Assembly: GCA_041391225.1 (NCBI GenBank)
Contig: JAWKOL010000010.1
Span: 162,452-226,451 of the forward strand
DNA length: 64,000 nt
Origin: RI-153 sp041391225
Lineage (GTDB): Bacteria > Chloroflexota > Anaerolineae > Caldilineales > Caldilineaceae
Direction: 5' to 3'
Shown here: in pieces, positions 1 through 9,780 of the stretch
Layout: every line of letters starts with the position of its first letter
Numbering within the stretch: the stretch's first letter is position 1
Made by a program: the position numbers and the translations under genes
Notes under the pieces: model-generated
Told to the model about the DNA's origin: nothing
Seen by the model: the letters and a program-made list of their open reading frames with translations, nothing else
Databases searched by the model: none

Positions 1-1504
1 GAGTTGCCGCTGTGCGATGAGGTGTTGGCGCTGCTCACCGCCGCCATTGCAGACGAGCCGCCCGCCACCACCAGCAACACCGGCATCATCCGTCATGGCT
101 ACAACGAAGAACTGGATAGCATCGTCCATCGCAGTCGCCACGCCAAAGATTGGGTAGCGAACCTCGAAAAGAGCGAACGAGATCGCCTCGACATCAAGAG
201 CCTGAAAGTCGGCTACAACAAGGTCTTCGGCTATTACATCGAGATCACCAACACCCACCGCGACAAGGTCCCCGACGACTACATCCGCAAGCAGACGCTG
301 GCCAACGCCGAGCGCTACATCACGCCCGATTTGAAGGAATACGAATCGCTGATCCTCAACGCCGACGAACGCCGCCTGGAGATCGAGCAGCGCCTGTTCC
401 GCGAGATCTGCGATCAGATCGTAGCGCGAGCCGGTCAACTGCTGAAGTTGGCCAACGGGCTGGCGCGCTTGGACGTCTTCTGCACGCTGGCCGAAGTGGG
501 CATGAAGCGGCGCTACGTGCGCCCGAACATCGACGACGGCGAATCGCTGGTCATCGCCGGTGGGCGACATCCCGTGGTGGAGTTGACCAGCCCCGATCCC
601 TTTGTCCCCAACGACACGCACCTGTCGCCCGACACCGCCATTCACCTGCTCACCGGCCCCAACATGTCGGGCAAGTCGACCTATCTGCGGCAGACGGCGC
701 TGATCACGCTCATGGCGCAGATCGGCTCGTTCGTGCCGGCAGAGGCGGCGCGCATCGGCGTGGTGGATCGCATCTTCACGCGCATCGGCGCCAGCGACGA
801 GATCCACCGCGGCCAGTCGACGTTTATGGTGGAGATGGTGGAAACGGCCAACATCCTCGACCACGTCCTCGCAGCCTGCTCGTGTTGGACGAGATCAGGC
901 GCAGCACCAGCACCTACGACAGTCTCGCCATCGCCTGGGCCGTGGTGGAATACATCCACAACCACCCGTCCTTGCGCGCCAAGACGCTCTTCGCCCTCAC
1001 TACCATGAACTCACCGATCTGCCCGAACGGCTGCCCCACGTGGTCAACTACCGGGTGGCCGTCGACGACGGCGGCGAGAGGTGGTCTTCCTGCACCGTAT
1101 CCTCCCCGGCAAGGCCGACAGATCCCTACAGCGTCCACGTGGCGCAGATGGCGGGGCTGCCCAAAGCCGTGGTGCAAGCGCGCCGAAGAAATCCTCACCG
1201 ATCTGGAACGCTCCGGCGCAGCGGTCCGCGCCGCCTCACCGATCTGGACGAGAAAAGGGTCCGCGCCAAGAAATCGGCCACGCAGGTAGGTCTTTTCGCG
1301 GACCTGCACCCGGCCATGCACGCTTTGCGCAGCCTCGATCTCAACGGCCTCACCCCACTAGACGCCCTGAATCGCCTCTACGAACTGCAAAAATTGGTCA
1401 ACTCAGAAAATCTAAAGGGATCAACCGCAAAACCTAAGCAATTTGCCCGATCTATTCCATCGAAGATATGGTATTATTTGGATGTTTTTTGGCGGTGTCG
1501 ATAG
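1..1504 (+). CDS. mutS: DNA mismatch repair protein MutS, C-terminal part (5' end outside the window)
   Basis: MutS recognises mismatches and recruits MutL. The window opens inside the core/lever domain (reads ELPLCDEVLALL), continues through the clamp region (KVFGYYIEI) and reaches the ATPase domain with Walker A GPNMSGKST at about 655-681. The D-E-I-x-R-x-T-S-T-Y Walker B/signature block follows in another frame near 890. The frame changes at about 870, 1005, 1080, 1120 and 1180, yet each piece (LPHVVNYRVAVDDGGER, VFLHRILPGKADRS, VHVAQMAGLPKAVVQ) fits MutS in order, so these look like single-base errors in an intact gene. The end shows the usual small C-terminal helix block (DALNRLYELQKLV). 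A mutL gene lies about 14 kb downstream. Confidence 0.93.
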
Positions 1505-1513
1505 TACCAATAT

Positions 1514-1545
1514 CCTATAGCCCAACAGTATCATCGTCCTATAGG
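1514..1545 (+). promoter_or_regulatory. Direct repeat CCTATAG upstream of the Trp-tail peptide
   Basis: CCTATAG occurs at 1514-1520 and again, followed by G, at 1538-1545. The 24-base offset is a little over two helical turns. It lies just upstream of the small peptide gene, so an operator or promoter role is possible. No protein can be assigned, and the signal is short enough to be chance. Confidence 0.2.
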
Positions 1546-1603
1546 GACAAGAACGGAGATCTTCGATGAATACACAGACGCTTACGATCAGGAATTCCAG
1601 CGG

Positions 1604-1732
1604 ATGATGCAGTCTAACGATAAGAAGTTGCCGGAGTTCCTGCAGAAGATCGTGGAAGTGGCGAAGCCGGAGGATGTGCGGGAGATTACAAGCAAGGCAA
1701 TCGAAGCTGATCAATGGGGATGGAAGTGGTAG
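1604..1732 (+). CDS. Small peptide with Trp-rich C-terminus, ComX-pheromone-precursor-like
   Basis: This ORF encodes 42 residues starting at a double ATG and ending in DQWGWKW-stop, with Trp at 38, 40 and 42. The middle is charged and helical (LPEFLQKIVEVAKPEDVREI). AGGA at 1590-1593 could serve this start. A better ribosome site (GGAG at 1555-1558) precedes an ATG at 1566 in another frame; one indel between 1566 and 1604 would join them into a peptide of about 55 residues. Bacillus ComX precursors are about 55 residues long with a prenylated Trp close to the C-terminus. The neighbours are a prenyl synthase-like gene and a multi-membrane-pass kinase, which suggests a pheromone precursor. This is inference from size, tail and context; I see no clear full-length homology. 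Confidence 0.5.
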   Translation: MMQSNDKKLPEFLQKIVEVAKPEDVREITSKAIEADQWGWKW

Positions 1733-1795
1733 GTTGAGCAGATCATTCCTTAGCTAGGTCTCGATTGCAGATCATGAACGAAAGTAACTGAAATA

Positions 1796-1822
1796 GCGTG
1801 TGGCTAAGTCCACACGCTTTTT
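1796..1822 (+). terminator. Rho-independent terminator after the peptide gene
   Basis: A perfect 8-bp stem GCGTGTGG/CCACACGC (1796-1803 and 1810-1817) with a 6-base loop is followed by TTTTT. It lies 63 bases after the peptide stop and before the prenyl synthase gene. It could separate the two transcripts or attenuate read-through so that peptide mRNA is in excess. Confidence 0.8.
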
Positions 1823-1847
1823 ATTATTTAACTGAACAGAGGTCGGC

Positions 1848-2832
1848 ATGAAGCGCTCAATACAGGCGAGCAGAACACTTTCACTCGTATATCTCTCACT
1901 AAGGGCGAGATTTGGAAAATGATCTGCACCCTGAACGAGTTCCAAGAGTGGATCTGATTTGGGAGAAGAACTTCTTCCAAGTTCTAGGCGAGGAGAACAA
2001 ATCTCATTTGATTGGCAACTGCCATTGTTCGTATACAACTTCATGACAGGACACAAAAGGATGGCGTACTCAAGCTGCAGCTGCAATGGCATGTGCACAG
2101 ATCTCCATCATTATGGTAGATGATATCCTAGATGAAGAGCCAGACGGTACTTATCAGCGATTGGGATCTGGTTTTACAGCGAACCTTGCTTCGGCTTTAC
2201 AGGCTACGTCCATTCTTCTGCTCGAGCGGTGCAATGTAGCACAAGCAGCGTTGACCGCCATCATGGCGCTGAATCGCATGTTCCTGCTAACAGCGACAGG
2301 CCAACGCTGGACGTCAGCAATATGGCGACGGAGGACGCCTACTGGCGAGTTGTCAAAGCCAAGAGTTCCCCATTCTACGCGCTACAGGTATGGAAATTGA
2401 GCGCGCTAGCATGTACCGACGAGGCTACTGCCCAGAAGCCTCTCAATATATTGGCGCCACCTTAGGCGGATGATTCAAATCAGCGATGATTTGGAGGATG
2501 CTTTAGTCAACGCAATCACAGACTGGATTCAGGGCAGAGGCAACCTAGTGCTTCTATGGACTTACTGCGGCTCATCCATACCGAACCTGTTCGTCGATTG
2601 AAATCCCATTATGCAGACAGAAGTCACTCTGACTCGATTGCAGCAAATTCTTATCAAGTCAGGCGCCGTAAGTTTCTGTGTTTACAAACTCATAGAAAGA
2701 CGCAAACTGATTGGTGAGCAGATCATAAAAACAGGGCACCATATGCGAAAGAAGCAACTTGAGGCATTAATTGATACACAACTATCCTTAATTCAAAGAA
2801 GACTAATTGCACGCATCGCGCCCGAGATCTGA
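1848..2832 (+). CDS. Polyprenyl synthetase-family protein, ComQ-like (frameshifted in this sequence)
   Basis: The reading frame must be rejoined at several points. In order it gives LPLFVYNFMTG, then QAAAAMACAQISIIMVDDILDEE with the first Asp-rich motif DDILDE, then VKAKSSPFY, then QISDDLEDAL with the second Asp-rich motif, then a helical tail (LQQILIKSGAVSF, MRKKQLEALIDTQLSLI). This is the order of an isoprenyl diphosphate synthase. Housekeeping members make isoprenoid chains; ComQ uses the fold to prenylate ComX. The position between a Trp-tailed peptide and a sensor kinase favours a ComQ-like role. The start is ATG 1848 behind AGAGGT. The stop lies 12 bases before the kinase start, suggesting one operon. 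A plain lipid-biosynthesis enzyme is the alternative. Confidence 0.72.
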
Positions 2833-2844
2833 AGAGGCACTCTG

Positions 2845-5500
2845 GTGAAAAGCACACTGTAGACGAACGCGCCGCGAAACGATACCACAAGCTCAACGAC
2901 ATCAGCCTTATATCCCGAGAGTCCGCTGCAAATTTTGATTGCATCGGCAACACTGGCGATTGGTATTGTCTATGCATGGCAATGTCTATCTTGTTCCCTA
3001 TCTGGGCTTCAGTTTCAACTCAGGATTGGCAGGTAATAGAAGTAAATGCGCTGTGTTGAAAATAGTAGCGAGCCGCTTCAGCAAACAACCACTGAACACA
3101 TGCACAACCCTCGCCTCTCAGCTCCAAACTGGGGATCGTATCGAGGTCGATCCATGTCCCATCAAGAGGAATCGAATACCATCGTACAGACGACATTGAT
3201 GCGATTCTTTTGGCACCGTTCAATGGTCTTCAGGCAACTGACAGCTTGGTCTCCATTTCGGTCACCAGAAATGAAAAACAAATTACGATTGGAGGTGCCA
3301 CTCAGACGAGCAGCCTGCAGGAACAAATGTCCAGGATTGGCATATCCATGTTGTTTCTACCGTTCTGGTTAGCAGGCACTGTAGTCCTACTGTTCATCAA
3401 TTCACCCGTAACGAACGATGGTGCCGCTTCTCTTAACTACCTCACTGCGGTGTGGTTCGCGATTGGTTTGGTATCGAGTTCAAATGTCTTGGCATCGTAA
3501 ACTCGTTGAGCCTCTTTCATGTGCTTGCTTCCGATATGCTTGCATTTTCACCTGGTTCTGCAGAACCGATAGTTCCAGCAGATAAACTTAGCTGGACAAA
3601 GTACCTACATGTGTTCGCTTTGGTTCTGCGCTGTGAGCTTGTTCTCCCTAGTACCATCTAGCCTGTGTATTTATTGGCTATACTTGTAGGCATGGGCGGT
3701 AGCATTCTCCTGTTGTTGTCGAATGTTACTAAGAGGACCTGGACGAAACAGATCCGCAATCTACTTAATGCTTTCTGGGTTGATAATTGCAGTCATTCCA
3801 GGGCTGGCACGGATCACTGCCAATCGTTGGCAATAGCATGGAAGCAGTAAACAAGTGCGAAACTCTTGGCGACCCTTGCCCTGCCTGTACTGCCGTTCTT
3901 TTACACGTACGCTCTTTACAAACATAGGCTTGGCGACACCGAAGTACGAGCGAATCCCCAGCGCCCTTATGCTCTACAGCTTCGCTGTCATATATGCTAC
4001 AACCTTTGTGTTGCTATTTGTACTCTTTATGCGCGAGCAACAATTCGACTCCGCCGCCCTTGGTGCAACCCTTGCCGCCTCGGCCATTTGCCAACTCCTC
4101 GCCTTTTCACCTGGGGACCCATCACGCGGGTGGTCAACCGCATTGCGTACGGCACTGCTTACGAGCCGGAGCAGTTGATCCGCCACAACATAGTTCAATC
4201 ACACGTTCACTGGACCGCAAGCAGTTGGTCACCTTGCTGGATACGGAAATTCTGCCCACCCTGCTAGTGCGACAAGCGGCGTTGCTGTGGCTGGCCGAAG
4301 GGCAGGAGATGGTGGTCCACGCCACCGGGGTTGACCGAGATCTGAGCGGCCTCAAGAACGAGGACGTTCTGCTGTTGAAGACGAAGGCGAAACGCTACCT
4401 CACCGTTGAAAACATGCCAGAGGCGCCGTTCGACTGGGCGCGGCTGATCATCCCCATCGAAGTGGACGACCAGATCATCGGCATGTGGATCTTCGGGCGC
4501 CGCGATCCCGATGACTTCTACCCCAAGGCCGACATCGACCTGTCTTCTACATTAGGCAATCAGCTTGCCGTGGCACTGGAGACGATCCGTCTCTTCGAGG
4601 CGGCGCAAGTGCGCGCCCGCGAGATGGAACGACTCAACCTGGAACTGCGCCGCGCCGACCGCCTCAAGAGCGATCTCCTGCGCAATGTGACCCACGAACT
4701 GCGCACGCCGCTGACCACGATCCACGGCTTCACTGAGCTAATGATCGATGACGAGACACTCTCTGAGGAACACGGCGAATATCCCTGCGGCCATCATCCA
4801 CAGCATGATCGCTGGTGCAGATGGTGAACAATGTGTTGCAGATGCCAACGGCAGAGATTGGCCACGATGCGCAACGGTGAGCAGGTCGATCTGCGGCAGC
4901 TGCCGAGCAGTGCATCAGGCGCGCCCAAATCCTCGCCGACCGTGGCGCGATCTGGCGCTCGCACCCCACAAGATCGAGCTTGTGGCAGAAAAAACTGCTT
5001 TTGAAGTGTGGGGTGAACCGGTGCAGTTGAGCTACGTCATCGACAATTTGCTTTCCAACGCCATCAAGTTCAGCCCCGATGGCGGCGCCGTTAAGGTAAA
5101 CATTTGGGCAGATCAGTTTACCTTCCCCCCAGAAGATCCTATCGATCCCACTGCGCCTGCGCCTAAGCCGGCGGTACCCCAAGCCGCCATCCTCGTTTCG
5201 GTCCAAGATCAGGGGATCGGCATCTCCTCCAACGAAATCGACAACATCTGGCTGGAATTCTACCAGTCGGATCTCACAGAAACGCGCCAGTTCGGCGGCA
5301 CCGGCATCGGGCTGGCGCTGGTGAAGGAGATTGTCGAGGGCTTCGGCGGCCAGGTGTGGCTGGAAAACACCTCGAACCAGGGTTCGACGTTCATGGCGGC
5401 TTTCCCCGCCGCCAAAGACTTCGCACTCGACGCGGCAAGGCTGACCACCCTCGCCGCTATGGTGACGCAGGCTGCTGCGTCGCAGCCTGCACGCGACTAG
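2845..5500 (+). CDS. Multi-membrane-pass sensor histidine kinase with PDZ-like N-terminal segment, ComP-like layout (frameshifted)
   Basis: A GTG start at 2845 behind GAGG is the best candidate. Rejoined across frames, the product has one N-terminal membrane helix (LIASATLAIGIVYAW), a soluble PDZ-like stretch (WQVIEVNA, LQTGDRIEV, 3030-3310), several membrane helices (SMLFLPFWLAGTVVLLFI to YSFAVIYATTFVLLFVLF, 3340-4060), a GAF-like domain (4240-4600), then HisKA with His in VTHELRTPL (codon 4693) and an HATPase with N box DNLLSNAIKFS, DQGIGIS and GGTGIGLAL. The membrane plan matches ComP of Bacillus, but the kinase core is the HELRTPL class, not the HisKA_3 class of ComP. A Pro-rich insert (PPEDPIDPTAPAPKPAVP) sits in the ATPase domain. 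No response regulator gene lies beside it. Confidence 0.8.
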
Positions 5501-8052
5501 AGAACGATTCCACGCTTCGCTCCACTTCGATCCACATCAACCGACCGTCGCTCCAAATGTGGACCCGCCCGTGTTCGTCGTTGCGTAGGACCAACCGCCC
5601 CGCCAGCAGATCGATCACCTCCTCGTGCGGGTGACCATACCGATTCTCGCCCACCTGAATCACCGCCACCGTAGGGTTCACCGCGTCGATCCACGCCTCA
5701 CCGGTGCTGGACGTGCTGCCGTGATGCCCCACCTTCAGCACCTGCGCGGCCAGCGGCTCGCCTTGTCGCACCATTTCCGCCTCGCTGGGCAGGCCCGCGT
5801 CCCCGGTCAACAGGACGGTGAACTCGCCGTACACCAGCTTTTGCACCAAGGATCGCTCGTTCTTGTTGTCACCGTCGACGCCGATGAGACGCACCGCGTT
5901 TTCATCCGGCGGCCACACCGTCCACAAGGCTGCGCTGTCGCCCAGATCTAGCCAGCCACCGGCGCCCTGGATCGACAGCGACGTCCCGGCAAAGGCCATC
6001 ACCGTGCGCCATTGCTCGCCGTCTTCATCGTCCATTGTGACGTTGCTCACCACGGCCTGCTCGACCTGGAAACGCTCTGTCAACGTGAGTTGCGCGCCCA
6101 TGTGATCAAGATCCGGGTGGGTCAACACCAAAAGGTCGATGCTGCGATCCCAGAAGGGCATCACCTCGCCCAATTCGGCGAAAAGACGCTGCGGATCAGC
6201 GCCGCCGTCGATCAACACCTGCCGCCCCGACGGCATCTGTACGAAGATGCCGTCACCCTGCCCCACATCCAGGAAGTAGACGTGCAAATAGCCGTCCGGC
6301 TGCGTGAGGACGATCCGCCAAACCAAGAAGGCAGCCACCGCTATCGTGGCAAATCCCCAGCGCCGGCGACTCTCCCGATCAAGCGCCAGTCCACTGCACG
6401 GATCGCAACTGCGTCCACCGTTCGCCCAACCACCCGCGCCAGCGCACCACACCCAGCAACGCGTATGTCATTGCCAGCGCAACACCGCTGTATCCCACGA
6501 TCTCCACACTTGCGCCAGGTAGCGCGGACGTCCACTCCACCATCGTCACCGTCCACAACAGGCTGACGTAGGGGATCCACAGCAACGCCTGCGCCAGCCA
6601 GTCAAAGCCTACCATCCCCACAATGACGCCCGCGCCACCCCCCAGCATGATGAACGACTGCACGGGCGCCACCAACAAGTTCGTCAACGGGCTGACCACA
6701 CTCAGCCGTTGGAAGTAGTAGACCACCAGCGGCAGCGTGGTGAAGTTGGCCGCCAAGGTGACCAGCAGACCGTCCTGGAGCAGGCCGCGCAACAGGCTGC
6801 TCCCCGCTTCCTTGAGGCCGCCGTCGCCGGTAAGGTGCCCGCTCTGGCCGAAGCCGGGCCAGATGCGGTCGAAAACAGCCGTCAGCCCCGGCGAGAAGAT
6901 CATCAGCCCCGCCGTGGCCGACGCGCTCAGTTGAAAGCCCACGTCCCACAGCGTTAGCGGGTTGATCAGCGTCATCACCCAGCAAGCGAAGGCCAGGCTC
7001 ACCAGCGCCGTGCTCTGCCGGTTGATGGCCGACGCAACCACCACGAGGCTGCCCATCAATGCGGCGCGGATCACGGCGGCGTCACCGCCCACGAGGAACG
7101 CATAGATGGCGATGCCCACCAGTGTCGGCCACAGCGCCCGCCGCCGCCCCACCAGGCGCGCCATCAACGCCACCAATACAGCGGCGACAATTGCCACATT
7201 GCTCCCCGAAATCACGATCGTATGGCTTGTACCGGTGAGGTTGAACTGCGCGTAGAGTTCGTCGGGGATGCCGGATTCGATACCCAGCAACATGCCGTTG
7301 GCCAGCGCCGCGTACGGCTCCGGCAGCAGGCGATTCAGCAGCGCTTCACCCCGCCCGCGCAGGACGTAGATGATCCGCAACAGCGGCGATCCGCCCTCCC
7401 CTGGGATCTCTTCGATCCGCGGGCGCTGCAGAAGACTGTTTACCCCCTTGCGCGCCAGGTACGCCCGGTAGTCGAAGCTGTCGAACACCGGCGGTTCCAC
7501 TAGGACGCCGCTGATCTGCACCCGTTGCCCGTACGCGTAGCGCGGCAGCGGACGCACACTGAGCTGCACCCGTCCTTGCACCGGAATGGGACGACCATCG
7601 TCGAACAGGTGATCTACCGCCACTTGCAGGCGCTGTCGACCATCCTTGACTGTGGGATAGGTGACGATGGCGCCGGTGAGGGTAAGGTTAGCTCCATCTT
7701 CAGCGTCGGCGGGGGCGTTGTAGAAGGCGAGATCGGTCTCTTGCCAACACGGATCGAGGGGATGGGCGGCGTAGCGCAGCACACCGGCAACGCCGGACGC
7801 GGCGGCAGCAACCAAGAGCCAACGGCGCAGGCTGGGGCGGGGTGACTCAAAACCCGCGGCGGCGGGCCAACGCAGGTAGAGATTCAGAGGAGGCCGCTCC
7901 CGGTGATCCAGCCACAGGAAGAACGGCAACGACAACATTGGGGCAATCCACAGCCAATCGGGGAAGCCACACCCGATCCACGCCATTTGCCAGAACCAAC
8001 GGCCAACTGCGATCCCCACCAGATACGTCAACGCGAGGACAAGCAAGATCAT
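5457..8052 (-). CDS. comEC: DNA internalization competence protein ComEC/Rec2 (one frameshift)
   Basis: Two overlapping pieces (6379-8052 and 5457-6452) form one protein of about 860 residues. The N-terminal part has short membrane helices and a DUF4131/OB-like stretch. The central Competence domain has many helices (LVALMARLVGRRRALW, FTTLPLVVYYFQRLS). The C-terminal part is a metallo-beta-lactamase-like domain with YFLDVGQGDGIF, LTHPDLDHMGAQ and LKVGHHGSTSST. ComEC forms the inner-membrane channel that imports single-stranded DNA during natural transformation, and its nuclease-like domain has been proposed to degrade the other strand. The frame change lies between 6379 and 6452, just before the nuclease-like domain; since both halves are well conserved I read it as a sequence error. 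It converges on the ComP-like kinase. Confidence 0.92.
5468..5489. terminator. Hairpin shared by the convergent kinase and comEC ends
   Basis: The perfect 8-bp palindrome CAGGCTGC/GCAGCCTG with loop TGCGTC lies inside the 44-base overlap of the two convergent coding ends. There is no U tract, so termination is only a suggestion. Confidence 0.4.
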
Positions 8053-8174
8053 ACGCTACTCTGTCTTCTCTTGCGGCCTGTTCAGGCCATGATGCTTGAT
8101 ATCTCCTAAGCGCTATTCAAACACCAGCGCGCCGTACTGTCAACTGTCTGAAAATTCATCTATCAGAAAAGAGT

Positions 8175-8203
8175 TTTTGCTGATACGCAACTTGTGGTAT
8201 AAC
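8175..8203 (+). promoter_or_regulatory. Candidate promoter for the molybdenum hydroxylase operon
   Basis: TATAAC (8198-8203) with TTTTGC 17 bases upstream (8175-8180) lies in the 327-base gap between comEC and the FAD subunit. The -35 match is weak. The remaining leader of about 175 bases shows no clear riboswitch or other gene. Confidence 0.4.
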
Positions 8204-8379
8204 AAACATAGTGCCGCCGACAACCGAAGCTGAAACAGTTTAGTTTGCCGGTAGGAGCGGCGCATTGCTATCCGCAGTTCCCCAAGCATACACCTGTTCG
8301 CGTGTTCCCAAATCCAATAACCCTTTGTAAACCGGTTTGCCTACGTCTTTAACCATCAGGACACCAAGGAGGTACCACC

Positions 8380-9294
8380 TTGCAGGCGTTCGATTACGTT
8401 GCTGCAACCACTGTAGAGGAAGCGGTCAAAGCCCTGAGTAACGGCAAAAGGGCGCGACCGTTGAGCGGTGGCACAGATCTGCTTGCCCAGCTCAAAGAAG
8501 GACGGCGCCAGCTTGATCTGGTCGTCGATCTCAAACGCATCCCCGAGTTGACGGCGTTGAGCTACAGCACCGCGGACGGTCTCACTGTCGGCGCGTCGAC
8601 GCCGTGTCACGTCCTCAACGCGTCGGACGATGTCAAGGCGCACTTCGCCGGCCTGATCGATTCCACACACCTGATCGGCGGCGTGCAGGTGCAAGGACGC
8701 GCCAGCCTGGGCGGCAATCTGTGCAACGCCTCGCCCGCGGCGGACTCGATCCCCAACATGATCGTCCACAGCGGCGTGGCCCACATCGCCGGCCCCAACG
8801 GCCGCCGCAGCGTCCCCGTGGAAGAATTCTGCGTGGCCCCCGGCCGCACCGTCCTCGAAGACGGCGAGTTCCTGGTCTCACTGCAATTCCCGACGCCGGG
8901 CAAGAACTTCGGCGCGGCGTACCTGCGCTTCATCCCGCGCAACGAGATGGACATCGCTGTGGTGGGCGCCGGCGCTTCGGTTGTCCTCAGCGACGACGGC
9001 CAGACGATTCAGTCGGCGCGCATTTCGCTAGGCGCCGTGGCCCCCACGCCCCTCTTCGTCAAAGAAGCGGGCGACGCCCTGGCTGGTCAGCCGGCCAACG
9101 AGGAGAGCTACGCCAAGGCAGGCGAGATCGCCAAGGCGGCAGCCAAGCCCATCGACGACATGCGCGGCACTGTTGCCCAGCGCAAACACCTCTCCGCTGT
9201 CCTCACGGTGCGCGCCTTGCGCATCGCCGTGGACCGCGCCCGCGGCGCCAAAACTGTAGACGCATACGGAAGGATGAACGGCACTCATGGCTAA
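8380..9294 (+). CDS. Molybdenum hydroxylase FAD-binding subunit (CoxM/XdhB type)
   Basis: This 304-residue protein begins at TTG 8380 behind a near-perfect AAGGAGGT (8366-8373). It passes electrons from the 2Fe-2S subunit to FAD and on to an acceptor. FAD-contact motifs are visible: LSGGTDLLAQLKEG near residue 30 and ASLGGNLCNASPAADS near 110. The C-terminal CO-dehydrogenase flavoprotein domain follows (MRGTVAQRKHLSAVLTVRAL). It overlaps the next gene by 8 bases, so the subunits are translationally coupled. The substrate cannot be read from this subunit. Confidence 0.92.
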   Translation: MQAFDYVAATTVEEAVKALSNGKRARPLSGGTDLLAQLKEGRRQLDLVVDLKRIPELTALSYSTADGLTVGASTPCHVLNASDDVKAHFAGLIDSTHLIGGVQVQGRASLGGNLCNASPAADSIPNMIVHSGVAHIAGPNGRRSVPVEEFCVAPGRTVLEDGEFLVSLQFPTPGKNFGAAYLRFIPRNEMDIAVVGAGASVVLSDDGQTIQSARISLGAVAPTPLFVKEAGDALAGQPANEESYAKAGEIAKAAAKPIDDMRGTVAQRKHLSAVLTVRALRIAVDRARGAKTVDAYGRMNGTHG

Positions 9295-9766
9295 GAAGAC
9301 AATGGTGGAAACCACCCTGAACGGCGAGGAGATTTCATTCCTCTGCGAACCGCGCCAGACGCTGCTCGAAGTGCTGCGCGACGACCTGGGCCTCACCGGC
9401 ACCAAGGAAGGGTGCAGCAACGGCAACTGCGGCGCCTGCAACGTGGTCCTCGACGGCGTGCTCGTCAATTCCTGCCTGGTGCTGGCTGTGGAAGCCCAAG
9501 ATCGCACCGTCGACACCATCGAAGGCATGGCCGGCCCCGAAGGGCTGCATCCACTGCAAGAGAAATTCCTCGAACATGCGGCGTTGCAGTGCGGCATCTG
9601 CACCCCCGGCTTCCTGCTTTCGGCCAAGTCGCTGCTCGAACACAACCCCCACCCCAGTGAGAAGGAAGTCCGCTTCTGGTTGGCGGGCAACCTGTGTCGC
9701 TGCACCGGCTACGACAAGATCGTACGTGCTGTGCTCGACGTGGCCGAAACCGGCGCAGAGTCATAG
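9287..9766 (+). CDS. Molybdenum hydroxylase 2Fe-2S subunit (CoxS type)
   Basis: This 159-residue protein carries two 2Fe-2S clusters. The plant-ferredoxin-type ligands are in the stretch CSNGNCGACNVVLDG plus a later Cys (VNSC), and the second cluster is CGICTPGF plus CRCTGY. It links the molybdopterin subunit to the FAD subunit. Length is typical for the family. The start ATG lies inside the end of the FAD-subunit gene, and the molybdopterin subunit follows after 14 bases. Confidence 0.95.
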   Translation: MAKKTMVETTLNGEEISFLCEPRQTLLEVLRDDLGLTGTKEGCSNGNCGACNVVLDGVLVNSCLVLAVEAQDRTVDTIEGMAGPEGLHPLQEKFLEHAALQCGICTPGFLLSAKSLLEHNPHPSEKEVRFWLAGNLCRCTGYDKIVRAVLDVAETGAES

Positions 9767-9780
9767 GAGGCAATCACGTA

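Noticed and set aside
1604..1732. Nif11-type or other RiPP leader peptide
   Set aside because: The FLQKIVEVA helix is vaguely similar, but there is no Gly-Gly cleavage site or core region, and no RiPP maturation or transport genes are adjacent; the neighbours are a prenyl synthase and a kinase.
1..5000. Interpretation of the left region as a decayed pseudogene island
   Set aside because: Homology resumes directly after each frame change, and essential genes and rRNA elsewhere show the same type of indel, so sequence error is more likely than decay.
5497..6580. Extra small genes opposite comEC
   Set aside because: They are mirror frames of the metallo-beta-lactamase-like domain without start signals or motifs.
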